A DNA stretch of 64,000 nucleotides from Comamonas avium (GTDB lineage: Bacteria > Pseudomonadota > Gammaproteobacteria > Burkholderiales > Burkholderiaceae_C). The stretch lies in contig NZ_JACSQK010000006.1 in assembly GCF_014836675.1 (NCBI RefSeq), positions 145,114 through 209,113 on the forward strand, in the 5' to 3' direction. This document shows positions 9,704 through 18,683 of this stretch, one piece after another. The notes under the pieces are model-generated. The model worked only from the letters and a program-made list of their open reading frames with translations, did no database searches and was not told the DNA's origin. Position numbers and translations under genes: made by a program. Position 1 is the first letter of the stretch. The number at the start of each line of letters is the position of its first letter.

Positions 9704-10942
9704 ATGAAGTGGATCGTGCATTCGGTGGCGGCAGCCTCGGCCATGCTAGTCTGTGCGTCGGGGGCCTGGGCGCAAAAGGGCGAGACCGTGAAGATCGGCT
9801 GGATCGACCCGTTGTCAGGCCTGATGGCCGCCGTGGGCACGAACCAGCTCAAGACTTTCCAGCTGATGGCCGAGGACTTCAACAGGAAGAACGCCTCGGG
9901 CGTGAGGTTCGAGATCATCCCGCTGGACAACAAGCTCAGCCCGCAGGAAACCACGGCCGTGCTGCGCTCGGCCATGGATCAGGGCGCGCGCTACGTGGTG
10001 CAAGGCAATGGCTCGGGTCCGGCGCTGGCCATCATGGATGCGCTGGATAAGCACAACGCGCGCAACAAGGGCAAGGAAGTCGTCTACCTGAACTACGCCG
10101 CAGTAGACCCTGACCTGACTAACAGCAAGTGCAGCTACTGGCATTTTCGCCTGGATGCCGACACTTCCATGAAGATGGAGGCGCTGACGACCTATATGAA
10201 GGACGTGCCCGAGGTCAAGAAGGTCTACCTGATCAACCAGAACTACTCGCACGGTCAGCAGGTCTCCAAATACGCCAAGGAAATGCTCAAGGCCAAGCGG
10301 CCCGACGTGCAGGTGGTGGGTGACGATTTCGCGCCGCTGGCACAAGTGCGCGACTTTGCGCCCTACATCGCCAAGATCAAGCAGTCAGGCGCCGACACGG
10401 TGATCACGGGCAACTGGGGCTCGGACCTGTCGCTGCTGCTCAAGGCCGCCAATGACGCGGGGCTGAACAACGTCAAGTTCTACACCTACTACGCCTTCGG
10501 TTCGGGCTCGCCCACGGCCATGGGCGCGGCCTCCGACGGCAAGGTTTACACCGTGGGTTACGGCCACTACAACATGGGCGGCCCCATCCAGCCTCTGATG
10601 GCCGAGTTCAAGAAAAAGATGAACGACGACCTCACGCAAAGCTCGATCTACCACGTGTTCACGCTGCTGGATGCGGCGTTTGCCAAGACCGGCGGCACCG
10701 ATCCCGTCAAGGTGGCGGCGGCGCTGGAAGGCATCAAGGTCAAGAGCTTCAATGGCGAAGTGGAGATGCGCAAGAGCGACCACCAACTGCAGCAGGGCCT
10801 GTACATCACGCGCTGGGAAAAGGCCGGCGGCAAGAACCCCTATGACGCCGAGAACACGGGCTACACCTTCGCTCCGGTGAAGTACTTCGAGCCCTATGTG
10901 GCCAGCACGCCCACCTCGTGCCAGATGAAGCGCCCGTCCTGA
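9704..10942 (+). CDS. ABC transporter substrate-binding protein, LivK-type (copy 2)
   Basis: A 412-residue paralogue of the preceding gene, sharing most residues, including the C-terminal YFEPYVASTPTSCQMKRPS. The start has a strong AAAGGAGG site. The signal peptide runs to about residue 23 (GAWA-QK). Third codon positions are visibly richer in G/C than in copy 1 and the following permease genes, which hints at acquisition or exchange with a higher-GC relative. A stretch of about 35 nt around the LNYAAVDPDL codons is identical in both copies, as expected from recent gene conversion. It lies 52 nt upstream of the LivH-type permease and is probably co-transcribed with it. Confidence 0.92.
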   Translation: MKWIVHSVAAASAMLVCASGAWAQKGETVKIGWIDPLSGLMAAVGTNQLKTFQLMAEDFNRKNASGVRFEIIPLDNKLSPQETTAVLRSAMDQGARYVVQGNGSGPALAIMDALDKHNARNKGKEVVYLNYAAVDPDLTNSKCSYWHFRLDADTSMKMEALTTYMKDVPEVKKVYLINQNYSHGQQVSKYAKEMLKAKRPDVQVVGDDFAPLAQVRDFAPYIAKIKQSGADTVITGNWGSDLSLLLKAANDAGLNNVKFYTYYAFGSGSPTAMGAASDGKVYTVGYGHYNMGGPIQPLMAEFKKKMNDDLTQSSIYHVFTLLDAAFAKTGGTDPVKVAAALEGIKVKSFNGEVEMRKSDHQLQQGLYITRWEKAGGKNPYDAENTGYTFAPVKYFEPYVASTPTSCQMKRPS

Positions 10943-10994
10943 GTCGGATCCAAACCGCTCTCTGTCCCCAACGCTCCGAAACCAAGGCCTTTCG

Positions 10995-11948
10995 ATGACG
11001 CTTGAGTTCTTCACCATATCGCTGCTCAACGGCGTGAGCTATGGACTGCTGCTGTTCATGCTCAGCTCGGGGCTGACGCTGATCTTCAGCATGATGGGCG
11101 TTCTCAATTTCGCCCACACCAGCTTCTACATGCTGGGCGCTTACTTTGGCTACATGCTCTCCGGGGTCATCGGTTTCTGGCCAGCGCTGCTCATTGCACC
11201 GTTGCTGGTGGGTGTGCTGGGCGCTGTGTTTGAGCGCTACAGCCTGCGCAAAGTGCACAAGTACGGCCACGTGCCCGAGCTGCTGGTGACGTTTGGCCTG
11301 TCATACCTGATTTTGGAAGTGGTGCAACTGGTCTGGGGCCGCAGTGCCGTGCCTTACGCCTTGCCCGCCGCGCTGCAGGGGCCGCTGTTTACGCTGTATG
11401 GCACGCAGTTCCCCAAATCGCGCTCGTTCATCATGCTGCTGGCGCTGCTCATGCTGCTGGCCGTGTGGCTGGTGCTGACCCGCACACGCATTGGGCTGGT
11501 CATTCAGGCGGCCCTGAAAAAACCTGAAATGGTGGAGGCGCTGGGCCACAACGTGCCGCGCGTTTTCATGCTGGTGTTTGGCGGTGGCTGTGCACTGGCC
11601 GGGCTGGCCGGTGTGATTGGCGGCAACACCTACATGACTGAGCCATCGATGGCCATGTCGGTAGGCTCCATCATCTTTGTGGTGGTGGTTGTGGGGGGGC
11701 TGGGCTCGCTGGCCGGCGCGTTTCTGGCCTCGCTGCTCATTGGCATTGTGCAGACCTTTGCGGTGGCGCTGGACTACTCCTGGGCTTCGCTGTTTAACAG
11801 CATGGGCATGAACCTGACGCCCGACAGCTTTGGCTGGCCCGTGCTCAGCCTGACGATTTCGCAGATGGCGCCCATCCTGCCGTATCTGTTCCTGGTACTC
11901 ATGCTCATCTTCCGCCCCAAGGGCCTGATGGGTACGCGGGAGGACTGA
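10995..11948 (+). CDS. Branched-chain-type ABC transporter permease, LivH family
   Basis: A 317-residue membrane protein with about eight hydrophobic segments. It starts MTLEFFTISLLNGVSYGLLL and has the LivH hallmarks GLTLIFSMMGVLNFAHTSFYMLGAY and, near the middle, ALGHNVPRVFMLVFGGGCALAGLAGV. GLGSLAGAFLASLLIG is the cytoplasmic loop that contacts the ATPases. It forms one half of the transmembrane channel with the next gene, 3 nt downstream. Substrate is not readable from the permease. Confidence 0.93.
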   Translation: MTLEFFTISLLNGVSYGLLLFMLSSGLTLIFSMMGVLNFAHTSFYMLGAYFGYMLSGVIGFWPALLIAPLLVGVLGAVFERYSLRKVHKYGHVPELLVTFGLSYLILEVVQLVWGRSAVPYALPAALQGPLFTLYGTQFPKSRSFIMLLALLMLLAVWLVLTRTRIGLVIQAALKKPEMVEALGHNVPRVFMLVFGGGCALAGLAGVIGGNTYMTEPSMAMSVGSIIFVVVVVGGLGSLAGAFLASLLIGIVQTFAVALDYSWASLFNSMGMNLTPDSFGWPVLSLTISQMAPILPYLFLVLMLIFRPKGLMGTRED

Positions 11949-11951
11949 GCC

Positions 11952-13313
11952 ATGTCCGCCATATTGCATCCGCAAATGCGCAACGAAACCATGCCTGTTG
12001 CCGGGCAAGCTGCCATGAATGTGCCTGACTACTACCGTTTTAAGCCCTTGAATGTGGGGCGCGTCATTGTCTGGGGCGTGTTCGCGCTGCTGCTGATTGC
12101 GGCCCCCCATGTATTTACCAGCTCGCTGGCGCTGACCATGCTCAGCCAGATGGGTTACGCCATCATCATTTGCCTGTCCTACAACATCTTGCTGGGGCAG
12201 GGCGGCATGCTCAGCTTTGGGCATGCGGTGTATACGGGGCTGGGCTCGTTCATTGCCATTCATGCCATGAACCGCGCCGCTGGCGGGCATTTGCCCATTC
12301 CCGTGTGGTTGATTCCGATTGTGGGCGGCTTGGCCGGCATGTTCTTTGCCGCGCTGCTGGGCTGGGTGACCACCAGAAAATCAGGCACAACCTTCGCCAT
12401 GATCACGCTCGGTGTGGGCGAGCTGGTGGCCTCGATGGCGCTGATGTTCCCCGGCTTTTTCGGGGGCGAAGGCGGCATCACCACCGACCGCGTGTACGGC
12501 CCCACATTTTTTGGCGCAGATTTTGGCCCGGGCATACAGGTGTACTACCTGATCGCGTTTTACTGCTTTGTCTGCACGGCGCTGATGTTTGCCTTCACCG
12601 CCACACCGCTGGGCCGCATGCTCAACGCAGTGCGCGACAACCCCGAGCGCGTGGCCTTTGTGGGTTACAGCACGCAGCGTGTGCGCTATATGGGCTTCAT
12701 CATTGCCGGCTTTTTTGCCGGTATTGGCGGGGGGCTGGCGGCCATCAACTTTGAGATCGTCACTGCCATGGACAGCGTGAGCATCATCCGCTCGGGCACC
12801 TATTTGCTGTTCACTTTTTTTGGGGGCGCCACCTTTTTCTTTGGCCCCATCATCGGCGGCGTGCTGCTGGTGCTGGCCACCGTGTTCCTGTCTGAAATTA
12901 CCAAGGCCTGGATGCTGTACCTGGGGCTGGTGTTCCTGTTCATGGTGATGTATGCGCCCGGTGGCATTGCCGGCCTGATCATGATGAATCTGCGCCTTGC
13001 CAAATACGGCAAGCTGGGCCGCATCTTTGGTGCGTATCTGGCGCTGCTGGGCACGGGGCTGGCCATGGTGGTGGGCTTTGCTGCGCTGGTGGAAATGCTC
13101 TACCACCTGCAGCTCAACAGCGGGCTGGGCAGTGAGCTGCGCTTCATGGGCACCACACTCAATGTGCACAGTGTGGACAGCTGGGTGGGCGCTGGTTTGA
13201 TCTTTCTGACAGGGCTGGGCCTGTTTGAGCTGGTGCGCAGGCAGTACATGCGCCAGTGGGGAGAGATTCAGGAAGAAATTGAACATGACATCCAGCGTAG
13301 GGAGTCCGTCTGA
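11952..13313 (+). CDS. Branched-chain-type ABC transporter permease, LivM family
   Basis: A 453-residue permease, longer than the typical 320-430. A polar N-terminal extension (about 30 residues) leads into the membrane part with CLSYNILLGQGGMLSFGHA, TLGVGELVASMALMFPGFF and GRMLNAVRDNPERVAFVGY. The C-terminus adds an extra hydrophobic pair and an acidic tail (EIQEEIEHDIQRRESV). Its stop overlaps the next start as TGATG, so LivM and LivG are translationally coupled. A start further in (for example the Met before NVPDYYRF) cannot be excluded. Confidence 0.92.
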   Translation: MSAILHPQMRNETMPVAGQAAMNVPDYYRFKPLNVGRVIVWGVFALLLIAAPHVFTSSLALTMLSQMGYAIIICLSYNILLGQGGMLSFGHAVYTGLGSFIAIHAMNRAAGGHLPIPVWLIPIVGGLAGMFFAALLGWVTTRKSGTTFAMITLGVGELVASMALMFPGFFGGEGGITTDRVYGPTFFGADFGPGIQVYYLIAFYCFVCTALMFAFTATPLGRMLNAVRDNPERVAFVGYSTQRVRYMGFIIAGFFAGIGGGLAAINFEIVTAMDSVSIIRSGTYLLFTFFGGATFFFGPIIGGVLLVLATVFLSEITKAWMLYLGLVFLFMVMYAPGGIAGLIMMNLRLAKYGKLGRIFGAYLALLGTGLAMVVGFAALVEMLYHLQLNSGLGSELRFMGTTLNVHSVDSWVGAGLIFLTGLGLFELVRRQYMRQWGEIQEEIEHDIQRRESV

Positions 13314-14095
13314 TGAGCGCCGCAACACCTTATGCGCTGGAGCTGCGCGATCTGCGCAAAAGCTTTGGCAAGACCGAAATCATCCGTGGTGCCAACCTGG
13401 CTGTGCAGGCCGGTGAGCGCGTGGCCATCATCGGCCCCAATGGCGCTGGCAAGAGCACCTTGTTCAACCTGATCAGCGGGCGCTTTGCCCCCACCAGCGG
13501 CGATGTACTGCTGCACGGCCAGTCCATCAACGGCAAAGAGCCGTACGAGATCAACCGTCTGGGCCTGTCGCGCAGCTTTCAGATCACCAACATCTTTCCC
13601 AAGCTCAGCGTGTTTGAAAACCTGCGCTGCGGGGTGCTGTGGAGCATGGGTTACCGCTACACCTTTTTGCGGTTTCTGTCGCGCATGGATGCGGTCAATG
13701 AACGCGCCAAGCAGTTGATGGAGCAGATCGGGCTGCAGAAAAAACGCGATGAGCTGGCCGTGAACCTGACGTACGCCGAGCAGCGCGCGCTGGAGATCGG
13801 CATCACCATTGCCGGCGGTGCCGATGTGATCTTGCTGGACGAGCCCACCGCGGGCATGAGCAACAGTGAAACGCGGCGCTTTATCCAGCTCATCCGCGAA
13901 GTGACCGAAGGCAAAACCTTGCTGACGGTAGAGCACGACATGGGTGTGGTGTTTGGGCTGGCCGACAAGATTGCCGTGGTGGTTTATGGCGAGGTGATTG
14001 CCTTTGATACGCCCGAAAACGTGCGTGCCAATGCCCGCGTGCAAGAGGCGTATCTGGGCTCAGCGGTGGCCGATGAGCAAGCGGCTTTGCATTGA
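13313..14095 (+). CDS. ABC transporter ATP-binding protein, LivG family
   Basis: A 260-residue ATPase. Walker A is GPNGAGKST (residues 41-49), the LivG insertion DVLLHGQSINGKEPYEINRLGLSRSFQ follows, Walker B is VILLDEPTAGMS and the switch His lies in TVEHDMG. The signature region LTYAEQRALEIG replaces the canonical LSGGQ, which is common in LivG proteins. It overlaps livM by one base and precedes the LivF-type ATPase by 12 nt. Confidence 0.93.
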   Translation: MSAATPYALELRDLRKSFGKTEIIRGANLAVQAGERVAIIGPNGAGKSTLFNLISGRFAPTSGDVLLHGQSINGKEPYEINRLGLSRSFQITNIFPKLSVFENLRCGVLWSMGYRYTFLRFLSRMDAVNERAKQLMEQIGLQKKRDELAVNLTYAEQRALEIGITIAGGADVILLDEPTAGMSNSETRRFIQLIREVTEGKTLLTVEHDMGVVFGLADKIAVVVYGEVIAFDTPENVRANARVQEAYLGSAVADEQAALH

Positions 14096-14107
14096 GAGGA
14101 ATGTGCC

Positions 14108-14803
14108 ATGTTGAAGATTAATAACTTGCACGCCTACTACGGCAAAAGCCATGTGCTGCACGGTGTAGATTTTGAGGTGCAGCCCGGTGAGATTGTGGCC
14201 CTGCTGGGGCGCAATGGATCGGGCCGCTCCACCACCGCCAAGGCCATCATGGGGCTGGTGGACTGGGAAGGTGATATCGAGTGGAAAACCCAGCGTCTGG
14301 ATGGCAAGAAGGCGTTTGAGATTGCCCATCTGGGCCTGGGTTATGTGCCCGAAAGCCGCGACGTGTTCCCGAACCTGACCGTGCACCAGAACTTGCTGCT
14401 GGGCCAGAAAGGCCGCGGCAAAGGCAGCCGCTGGACTTTTGATGACATGTACGCCATGTTTCCGCGCCTCAAGGAGCGCCAGCACACCGAGGCGGGTGTC
14501 ATGTCGGGGGGCGAGCAGCAAATGCTGACCCTGTGCCGCACCCTGATGGGAGATCCCGATCTCATCATCATCGATGAGCCCACCGAAGGCCTTGCGCCCA
14601 AAATTGTGGAACTGGTGGGCGAGTACCTCAAAAAGATCAAGGAGCGTGGCGTCTCAGTACTGCTGATTGAGCAAAAGCTCACCATTGCCATGCGCATCTC
14701 GGACCGTGCACTGGTCATGGGCCACGGGGCCATTGTGTTTGACGGCACACCCCAGTCGCTCAACAGCAATCAGCACATTCGCAAGGAATGGCTGGAGGTT
14801 TGA
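14108..14803 (+). CDS. ABC transporter ATP-binding protein, LivF family
   Basis: A 231-residue ATPase that pairs with the LivG-type subunit. Walker A reads GRNGSGRST (residues 34-42): the catalytic Lys is replaced by Arg40 (codon CGC). The signature MSGGEQQML, Walker B LIIIDEPTEGLAP and the switch region LIEQKLTIAM are intact. K-to-R at this place would be expected to weaken ATP hydrolysis, so one site of the heterodimer may be degenerate; I believe similar Arg variants exist in betaproteobacterial LivF proteins but cannot verify it here. The start has GAGAGGAATGTGCC upstream. Confidence 0.92.
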   Translation: MLKINNLHAYYGKSHVLHGVDFEVQPGEIVALLGRNGSGRSTTAKAIMGLVDWEGDIEWKTQRLDGKKAFEIAHLGLGYVPESRDVFPNLTVHQNLLLGQKGRGKGSRWTFDDMYAMFPRLKERQHTEAGVMSGGEQQMLTLCRTLMGDPDLIIIDEPTEGLAPKIVELVGEYLKKIKERGVSVLLIEQKLTIAMRISDRALVMGHGAIVFDGTPQSLNSNQHIRKEWLEV

Positions 14804-14895
14804 AACTATAGCTTTCAGCGCGCTTGTACATTGGTTTTCAGTATTAAAACTATTGGAAAACACCAGTAGGTAAGCGCTGGCAGCTCTTATTTCTA
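14804..14895. repeat. Two head-to-head copies of the intergenic quasi-palindrome
   Basis: The left arm starts TATAGCTTTCAGCGCGCTTG (14808 on); the right arm, read on the minus strand, starts AAATAAGAGCTGCCAGCGCT. The two arms align with each other and with copies at 20046 and 54373. Confidence 0.65.
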
Positions 14896-14918
14896 ATGTG
14901 CTCTGCAATGGCGCATAT

Positions 14919-14947
14919 AAAAAAAGGCACCGCAAGGTGCCCTTTTT
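14919..14947. terminator. Bidirectional intrinsic terminator
   Basis: Stem GGCACC/GGTGCC with loop GCAA, A7 on the left and T5 on the right. It separates the transporter operon (+) from the converging binding-protein gene (-). Confidence 0.92.
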
Positions 14948-14968
14948 GTGGGTGGGTTAAACACTCAA

Positions 14969-16096
14969 TCATTTCACCTGTGTGCGGCTGCCATCTTTGG
15001 CCAGCTTGAACACCACAAACTCGAAGTCCTTCAAATCGCCCTTGGCATCAAAGGCCACCTTGCCAATGGCGGTGTCAAAGGTGTTGGCGTGCATGTAGTC
15101 AGCCACTTTCTTGGCATCGGCGCCCACGGCCTTCATCGACTTGTCCAGCACTTGCAGGGCTGCGTAGGCAGGCATCTGGTAGGCACCGTTGGCAGAGCGG
15201 TTGGCCTTTTTGAAGGCCTCCACAATGCCCTTGTTCTCAGGGCGCTGGCTGAAGTCAGCCGGGAAGGTAAACATCATGCCTTCCACTGCCGGGCCGGCGA
15301 TTTCAATCAGGCCCTGGTTGAATGCACCTTCTGCGCCTACAAACTGTGTCTTCAGACCTTGCTCTTTGGCCTGGCGCAGCAGCAGGCCCATTTCTGGGTG
15401 GTAGCCACCAAAGAACACCACGTCCACCTTGGCGCTCTTGAGCTTGGTGATGACGGCGGAGTAATCGCTGTCACCGGCGTTCAGGCCGTCATACATCACC
15501 ACGGGGGCTTTGAGCTTGTCCAGCGTGTTTTTCACGTGCTGGGCCACACCGGCACCGTAGGTTTGCTTGTCGTGCAGCACGGCCACAGCCTTGGGCTTGA
15601 GCTTTTCTGCAATGAACTTGGCAGCGAAAGGCCCTTGCTGGTCATCGCGGCCAATGGTGCGAAAGAAGTAGTGGCCTTTGAGGCCGTCGGTCACCTGCGG
15701 GGCTGTGGCACCGGGGGTGATGGCCACAATGCCTTCTTCTTCATAAATCTTCGAGGCCGGAATAGTCACGCCCGAGCACACGTGGGCGACCGCAAATTTG
15801 GCCCCGGAGTTGAGCACACGGTTGGCAGCGGGTACGGCTTGCTTGGGTTCGCAGGCATCGTCCACAAACACGGGCTTGTACTCGCGGCCATTCATGCCGC
15901 CTGCGGCGTTCATGGTTTCTATAGCGGTCAGCAAACCGGCTTTCACTTCATCGCCGTACTGGGTGTTGGGGCCCGTCATGGGGATCGGAACACCGATCAA
16001 AATGGGTTCGGCCGCGTGGGCGCTGAGGGAGGCTGCGCCCATCAAGGTGGCGGCGGCCCAGGATGTGCTCAGGCGGATGAATGTTTTGCGTTGCAT
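14969..16096 (-). CDS. ABC transporter substrate-binding protein, LivK-type (third, divergent)
   Basis: A 375-residue periplasmic binding protein, only distantly related to the two upstream copies. The start at 16096 gives MQRKTFIRLSTSWAAATLMG with a signal peptide ending near AHA-AE (about residue 28); longer in-frame extensions are not signal-like. The mature part has ILIGVPIPMTGPNTQYGDEV, the AAGGMNGREYKPVFVDDAC segment and HVCSGVTIPASKIYEEEG, typical for LivJ/LivK. It has no transporter genes of its own nearby and may use the LivHMGF complex on the other strand (inference). Confidence 0.92.
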   Translation of the reverse strand: MQRKTFIRLSTSWAAATLMGAASLSAHAAEPILIGVPIPMTGPNTQYGDEVKAGLLTAIETMNAAGGMNGREYKPVFVDDACEPKQAVPAANRVLNSGAKFAVAHVCSGVTIPASKIYEEEGIVAITPGATAPQVTDGLKGHYFFRTIGRDDQQGPFAAKFIAEKLKPKAVAVLHDKQTYGAGVAQHVKNTLDKLKAPVVMYDGLNAGDSDYSAVITKLKSAKVDVVFFGGYHPEMGLLLRQAKEQGLKTQFVGAEGAFNQGLIEIAGPAVEGMMFTFPADFSQRPENKGIVEAFKKANRSANGAYQMPAYAALQVLDKSMKAVGADAKKVADYMHANTFDTAIGKVAFDAKGDLKDFEFVVFKLAKDGSRTQVK

Positions 16097-16524
16097 ATTG
16101 GAGTGAGCCTTCCGTAAATAGCTTGGGATTGCGTGTGCCCGCTGCACGCGCAATGCACATTGTTGGGGCGGCGCTTGGGCGCATGGGTATGGGTTTCCCC
16201 AGCGTTTTATTGCAGCCACACCCACAAGGCACGGCATGTGCAGTTGATGCAAACAAACTGTCGCAAGAAGTGAGCCACGCGTGAGCACATGGCATGCCGT
16301 TGATCGGATTTATGGCGTCAGAAAGCAGGGTGGCACCCCGGTCTTTTCTGATAAAGAACAAACGCTGTGTGACTGCATAGTTCCGCTGTTCGGAACTTGC
16401 CTTTTGAGGCATGTCCCAATCGAGACAATTCGAGGGCAAAACGCGATAGCGCTCACTGGCATCCCTTCCTAGAATGAATTGCAGAACGCCCGTTCTTTTT
16501 TCATAGAACTGAAGGAGACAAGCC
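16097..16524. other. 428-nt intergenic region, divergent promoters
   Basis: No open frame with family features. It must hold the promoters of the divergent binding protein and of the fadB-type gene. Near the right end a -10-like TAGAAT (16471-16476) is followed by an inverted repeat (16483-16496). Confidence 0.6.
16483..16496. promoter_or_regulatory. Inverted repeat AGAACG-CC-CGTTCT, candidate repressor operator
   Basis: Six-base arms with a two-base centre, just downstream of a possible -10 box and 28 nt before the start codon of the beta-oxidation gene. TetR-type fatty-acid regulators bind sites of this general shape. The six T that follow also make a weak terminator possible. Confidence 0.4.
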
Positions 16525-18639
16525 ATGACGGCTGAATACAAGGTTCACGGCGCAGTGGCCGTGATCACGCTCAACAACCCGCCTGTCAATGGTCTGGGTT
16601 TGTCCACCCGCCGTGCCGTGATTGAAGGCTTGAACAAGGCCAACGCCGATGCTGCGGTGCAAGCCATCGTGATCACGGGTGCAGGCAAGGCGTTCTCGGG
16701 CGGCGCTGACATCAAGGAATTTGGCAAAGAGTCGGCTTTGCAAGAACCCAACTTGCACACTGTGATTGCGCAGCTCGAGCATTCGAGCAAGCCCGTTGTG
16801 GCCGCCATTCACTCCGTGTGCATGGGCGGTGGGCTGGAGCTGGCCCTGGGTTGTCACTACCGCATGGCGGCACCCGGCACCCTTGTTGCTTTGCCTGAAG
16901 TCAAGCTGGGTCTGCTGCCCGGCGCGGGTGGCACACAAAGGCTGCCACGCGCGATTGGGGTGGAGCCGGCGCTGAACATGATCGTCAGTGGTGAATCCAT
17001 TCAGAGCGACATGCTGGCGCAAATTCCGGGGCAAAAGCTGTTTGACAAACTCTCGGGCAGCGCGCAGACGCTGGCGGCAGAGGTCTTGATCTTTGCACAG
17101 GAAGTAGGCGAGCGGCACGTGGCAGGCAACGAGCCTCTGCCCCTGGTGCGCGACCTCCAGTGCAAGCATCCCAAAGGCGATGCCTACTTTGGCTTTGTGC
17201 GCAACATGGTCAAGGGCATGTCCAAGAATTACCCCGCACCACTCAAGTGTGTGGATGCGGTGCAAGCGGCCACCAAGCGCAAATTCCAGGATGGCCTGGA
17301 CTTTGAGCGCGAGCTGTTCGTGAACCTGATGTGGACGCCCGAGTCGCGCGCACTGCGCCACCTGTTCATGGCCGAGCGCGCCACCACCAAGATTGCCGAT
17401 ATTCCAGCCGATACACCCGTGCGCAACATCCAGAAGGTGGGCGTGATTGGTGCGGGCACCATGGGTGGCGGCATCAGCATGAACTTCCTGAATGCCGGTA
17501 TTCCGGTCACTATTTTGGAGACCAAAGCCGAAGCGCTGGAGCGCGGCGTGGCCACCATCAAGAAGAACTACGAAGCGCAGGTCAAGAAGGGCAAGCTCAA
17601 GGAAGACAAGTACGCACAGCGCATGGCGCTGCTGAGCACCACGCTGAGCTATGACGACCTCAAAGACTGTGACCTGATCATTGAGGCCGTGTTTGAAGAG
17701 CTGGGCGTTAAGGAGATCGTGTTCAAGCAACTGGATGCAGTGGCCAAGCCCGGTGCCATTTTGGCCTCCAACACATCAACGCTGGACGTGGACAAGATTG
17801 CGGCTTTCACCAGCCGCCCACAAGACGTGGTGGGCATGCACTTCTTCAGTCCTGCCAACGTCATGAAACTGCTGGAAGTGGTGCGCGGCAAGGCCACCGC
17901 CAAAGACGTGATGGCCACCGTCATGCAGATCGCCAAGAAGATCAAAAAGACCGCCGTGGTCTCGGGCGTGTGCGATGGTTTCATTGGCAACCGCATGATT
18001 GAGCAGTACAGCCGCCAGGCTGGCTTTTTGCTGGATGAAGGTGCCACGCCCCAGCAAGTGGACAAAGCCGCAGAAAAATTTGGCTTTGCCATGGGGCCAT
18101 TTCGCATGGGCGACCTGGCGGGCAACGACATTGGCTGGGCCATCCGCAAGCGCCGCGTAGTCGAAAAACCCGGCATGAAGTACAGCGCCAGTGCTGACCG
18201 CCTGTGTGAGCTGGGCCGCTTTGGGCAGAAAACCGGCAAAGGCTGGTATGACTACCAGGCCGGCAAGCGCGATGCCATCCCCAGCCAGGAAGTGCTGGAC
18301 ATGATTGATGCGCACCGCAAGGCCATCGGCATCACGCCGCGCAAGATTTCAGACGAAGAAATCGTGCAGCGCCTGGTGTTCTCGCTGGTCAACGAAGGCG
18401 CTCACATTCTGGAAGACGGCATTGCCAGCAAGTCCGGTGACATCGACATGGTGTATCTGACTGGATACGGCTTTCCTATCTACCGCGGTGGCCCCATGCA
18501 TTACGCCAGCGAGCTTGGCCTGATCAACGTGGTGCAAGCCATGCAGCGCTTTGCTCAGAACCCGCACGACGATGCCAAATTCTGGCAGCCCGCACCTTTG
18601 CTGGCGCGTCTGGCCGCTGAAGGCCAGCGCTTTGCGTAA
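16525..18639 (+). CDS. Bifunctional enoyl-CoA hydratase / 3-hydroxyacyl-CoA dehydrogenase (FadB/FadJ type)
   Basis: A 704-residue multifunctional beta-oxidation enzyme. Residues 1-190 form the crotonase domain (ITGAGKAFSGGADIKEF; oxyanion segment SVCMGGGLELALGCHYRMA; LPEVKLGLLPGAGGTQRLPR). From about residue 304 the NAD-binding fold KVGVIGAGTMGGGISMNFL begins, followed by HFFSPANVMKLLEVV and SGVCDGFIGNRM of the dehydrogenase, and a C-terminal 3HCDH domain ending with GYGFPIYRGGPMHYA. The start follows GAAGGAGACAAGCC. It hydrates enoyl-CoA and oxidises the product; the thiolase 44 nt downstream finishes the cycle. Confidence 0.95.
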   Translation: MTAEYKVHGAVAVITLNNPPVNGLGLSTRRAVIEGLNKANADAAVQAIVITGAGKAFSGGADIKEFGKESALQEPNLHTVIAQLEHSSKPVVAAIHSVCMGGGLELALGCHYRMAAPGTLVALPEVKLGLLPGAGGTQRLPRAIGVEPALNMIVSGESIQSDMLAQIPGQKLFDKLSGSAQTLAAEVLIFAQEVGERHVAGNEPLPLVRDLQCKHPKGDAYFGFVRNMVKGMSKNYPAPLKCVDAVQAATKRKFQDGLDFERELFVNLMWTPESRALRHLFMAERATTKIADIPADTPVRNIQKVGVIGAGTMGGGISMNFLNAGIPVTILETKAEALERGVATIKKNYEAQVKKGKLKEDKYAQRMALLSTTLSYDDLKDCDLIIEAVFEELGVKEIVFKQLDAVAKPGAILASNTSTLDVDKIAAFTSRPQDVVGMHFFSPANVMKLLEVVRGKATAKDVMATVMQIAKKIKKTAVVSGVCDGFIGNRMIEQYSRQAGFLLDEGATPQQVDKAAEKFGFAMGPFRMGDLAGNDIGWAIRKRRVVEKPGMKYSASADRLCELGRFGQKTGKGWYDYQAGKRDAIPSQEVLDMIDAHRKAIGITPRKISDEEIVQRLVFSLVNEGAHILEDGIASKSGDIDMVYLTGYGFPIYRGGPMHYASELGLINVVQAMQRFAQNPHDDAKFWQPAPLLARLAAEGQRFA

Positions 18640-18683
18640 GCGGTGTGTGCCGCTTGAACTGTACGAGTTAAAGGATTGAAGTT

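Noticed and set aside
9658..10050. 130-codon frame overlapping the start of binding protein copy 2
   Set aside because: Out of frame with the signal peptide and conserved binding-protein sequence; Gly/Arg/Asp-rich shadow.
14948..16117. 389-codon frame on the plus strand over the third binding-protein gene
   Set aside because: His/Gly-rich low-information product; the minus frame has a signal peptide and LivK motifs.
16331..16345. TGGCAC box in the fadB upstream region
   Set aside because: No matching -12 TTGC element at the right distance.
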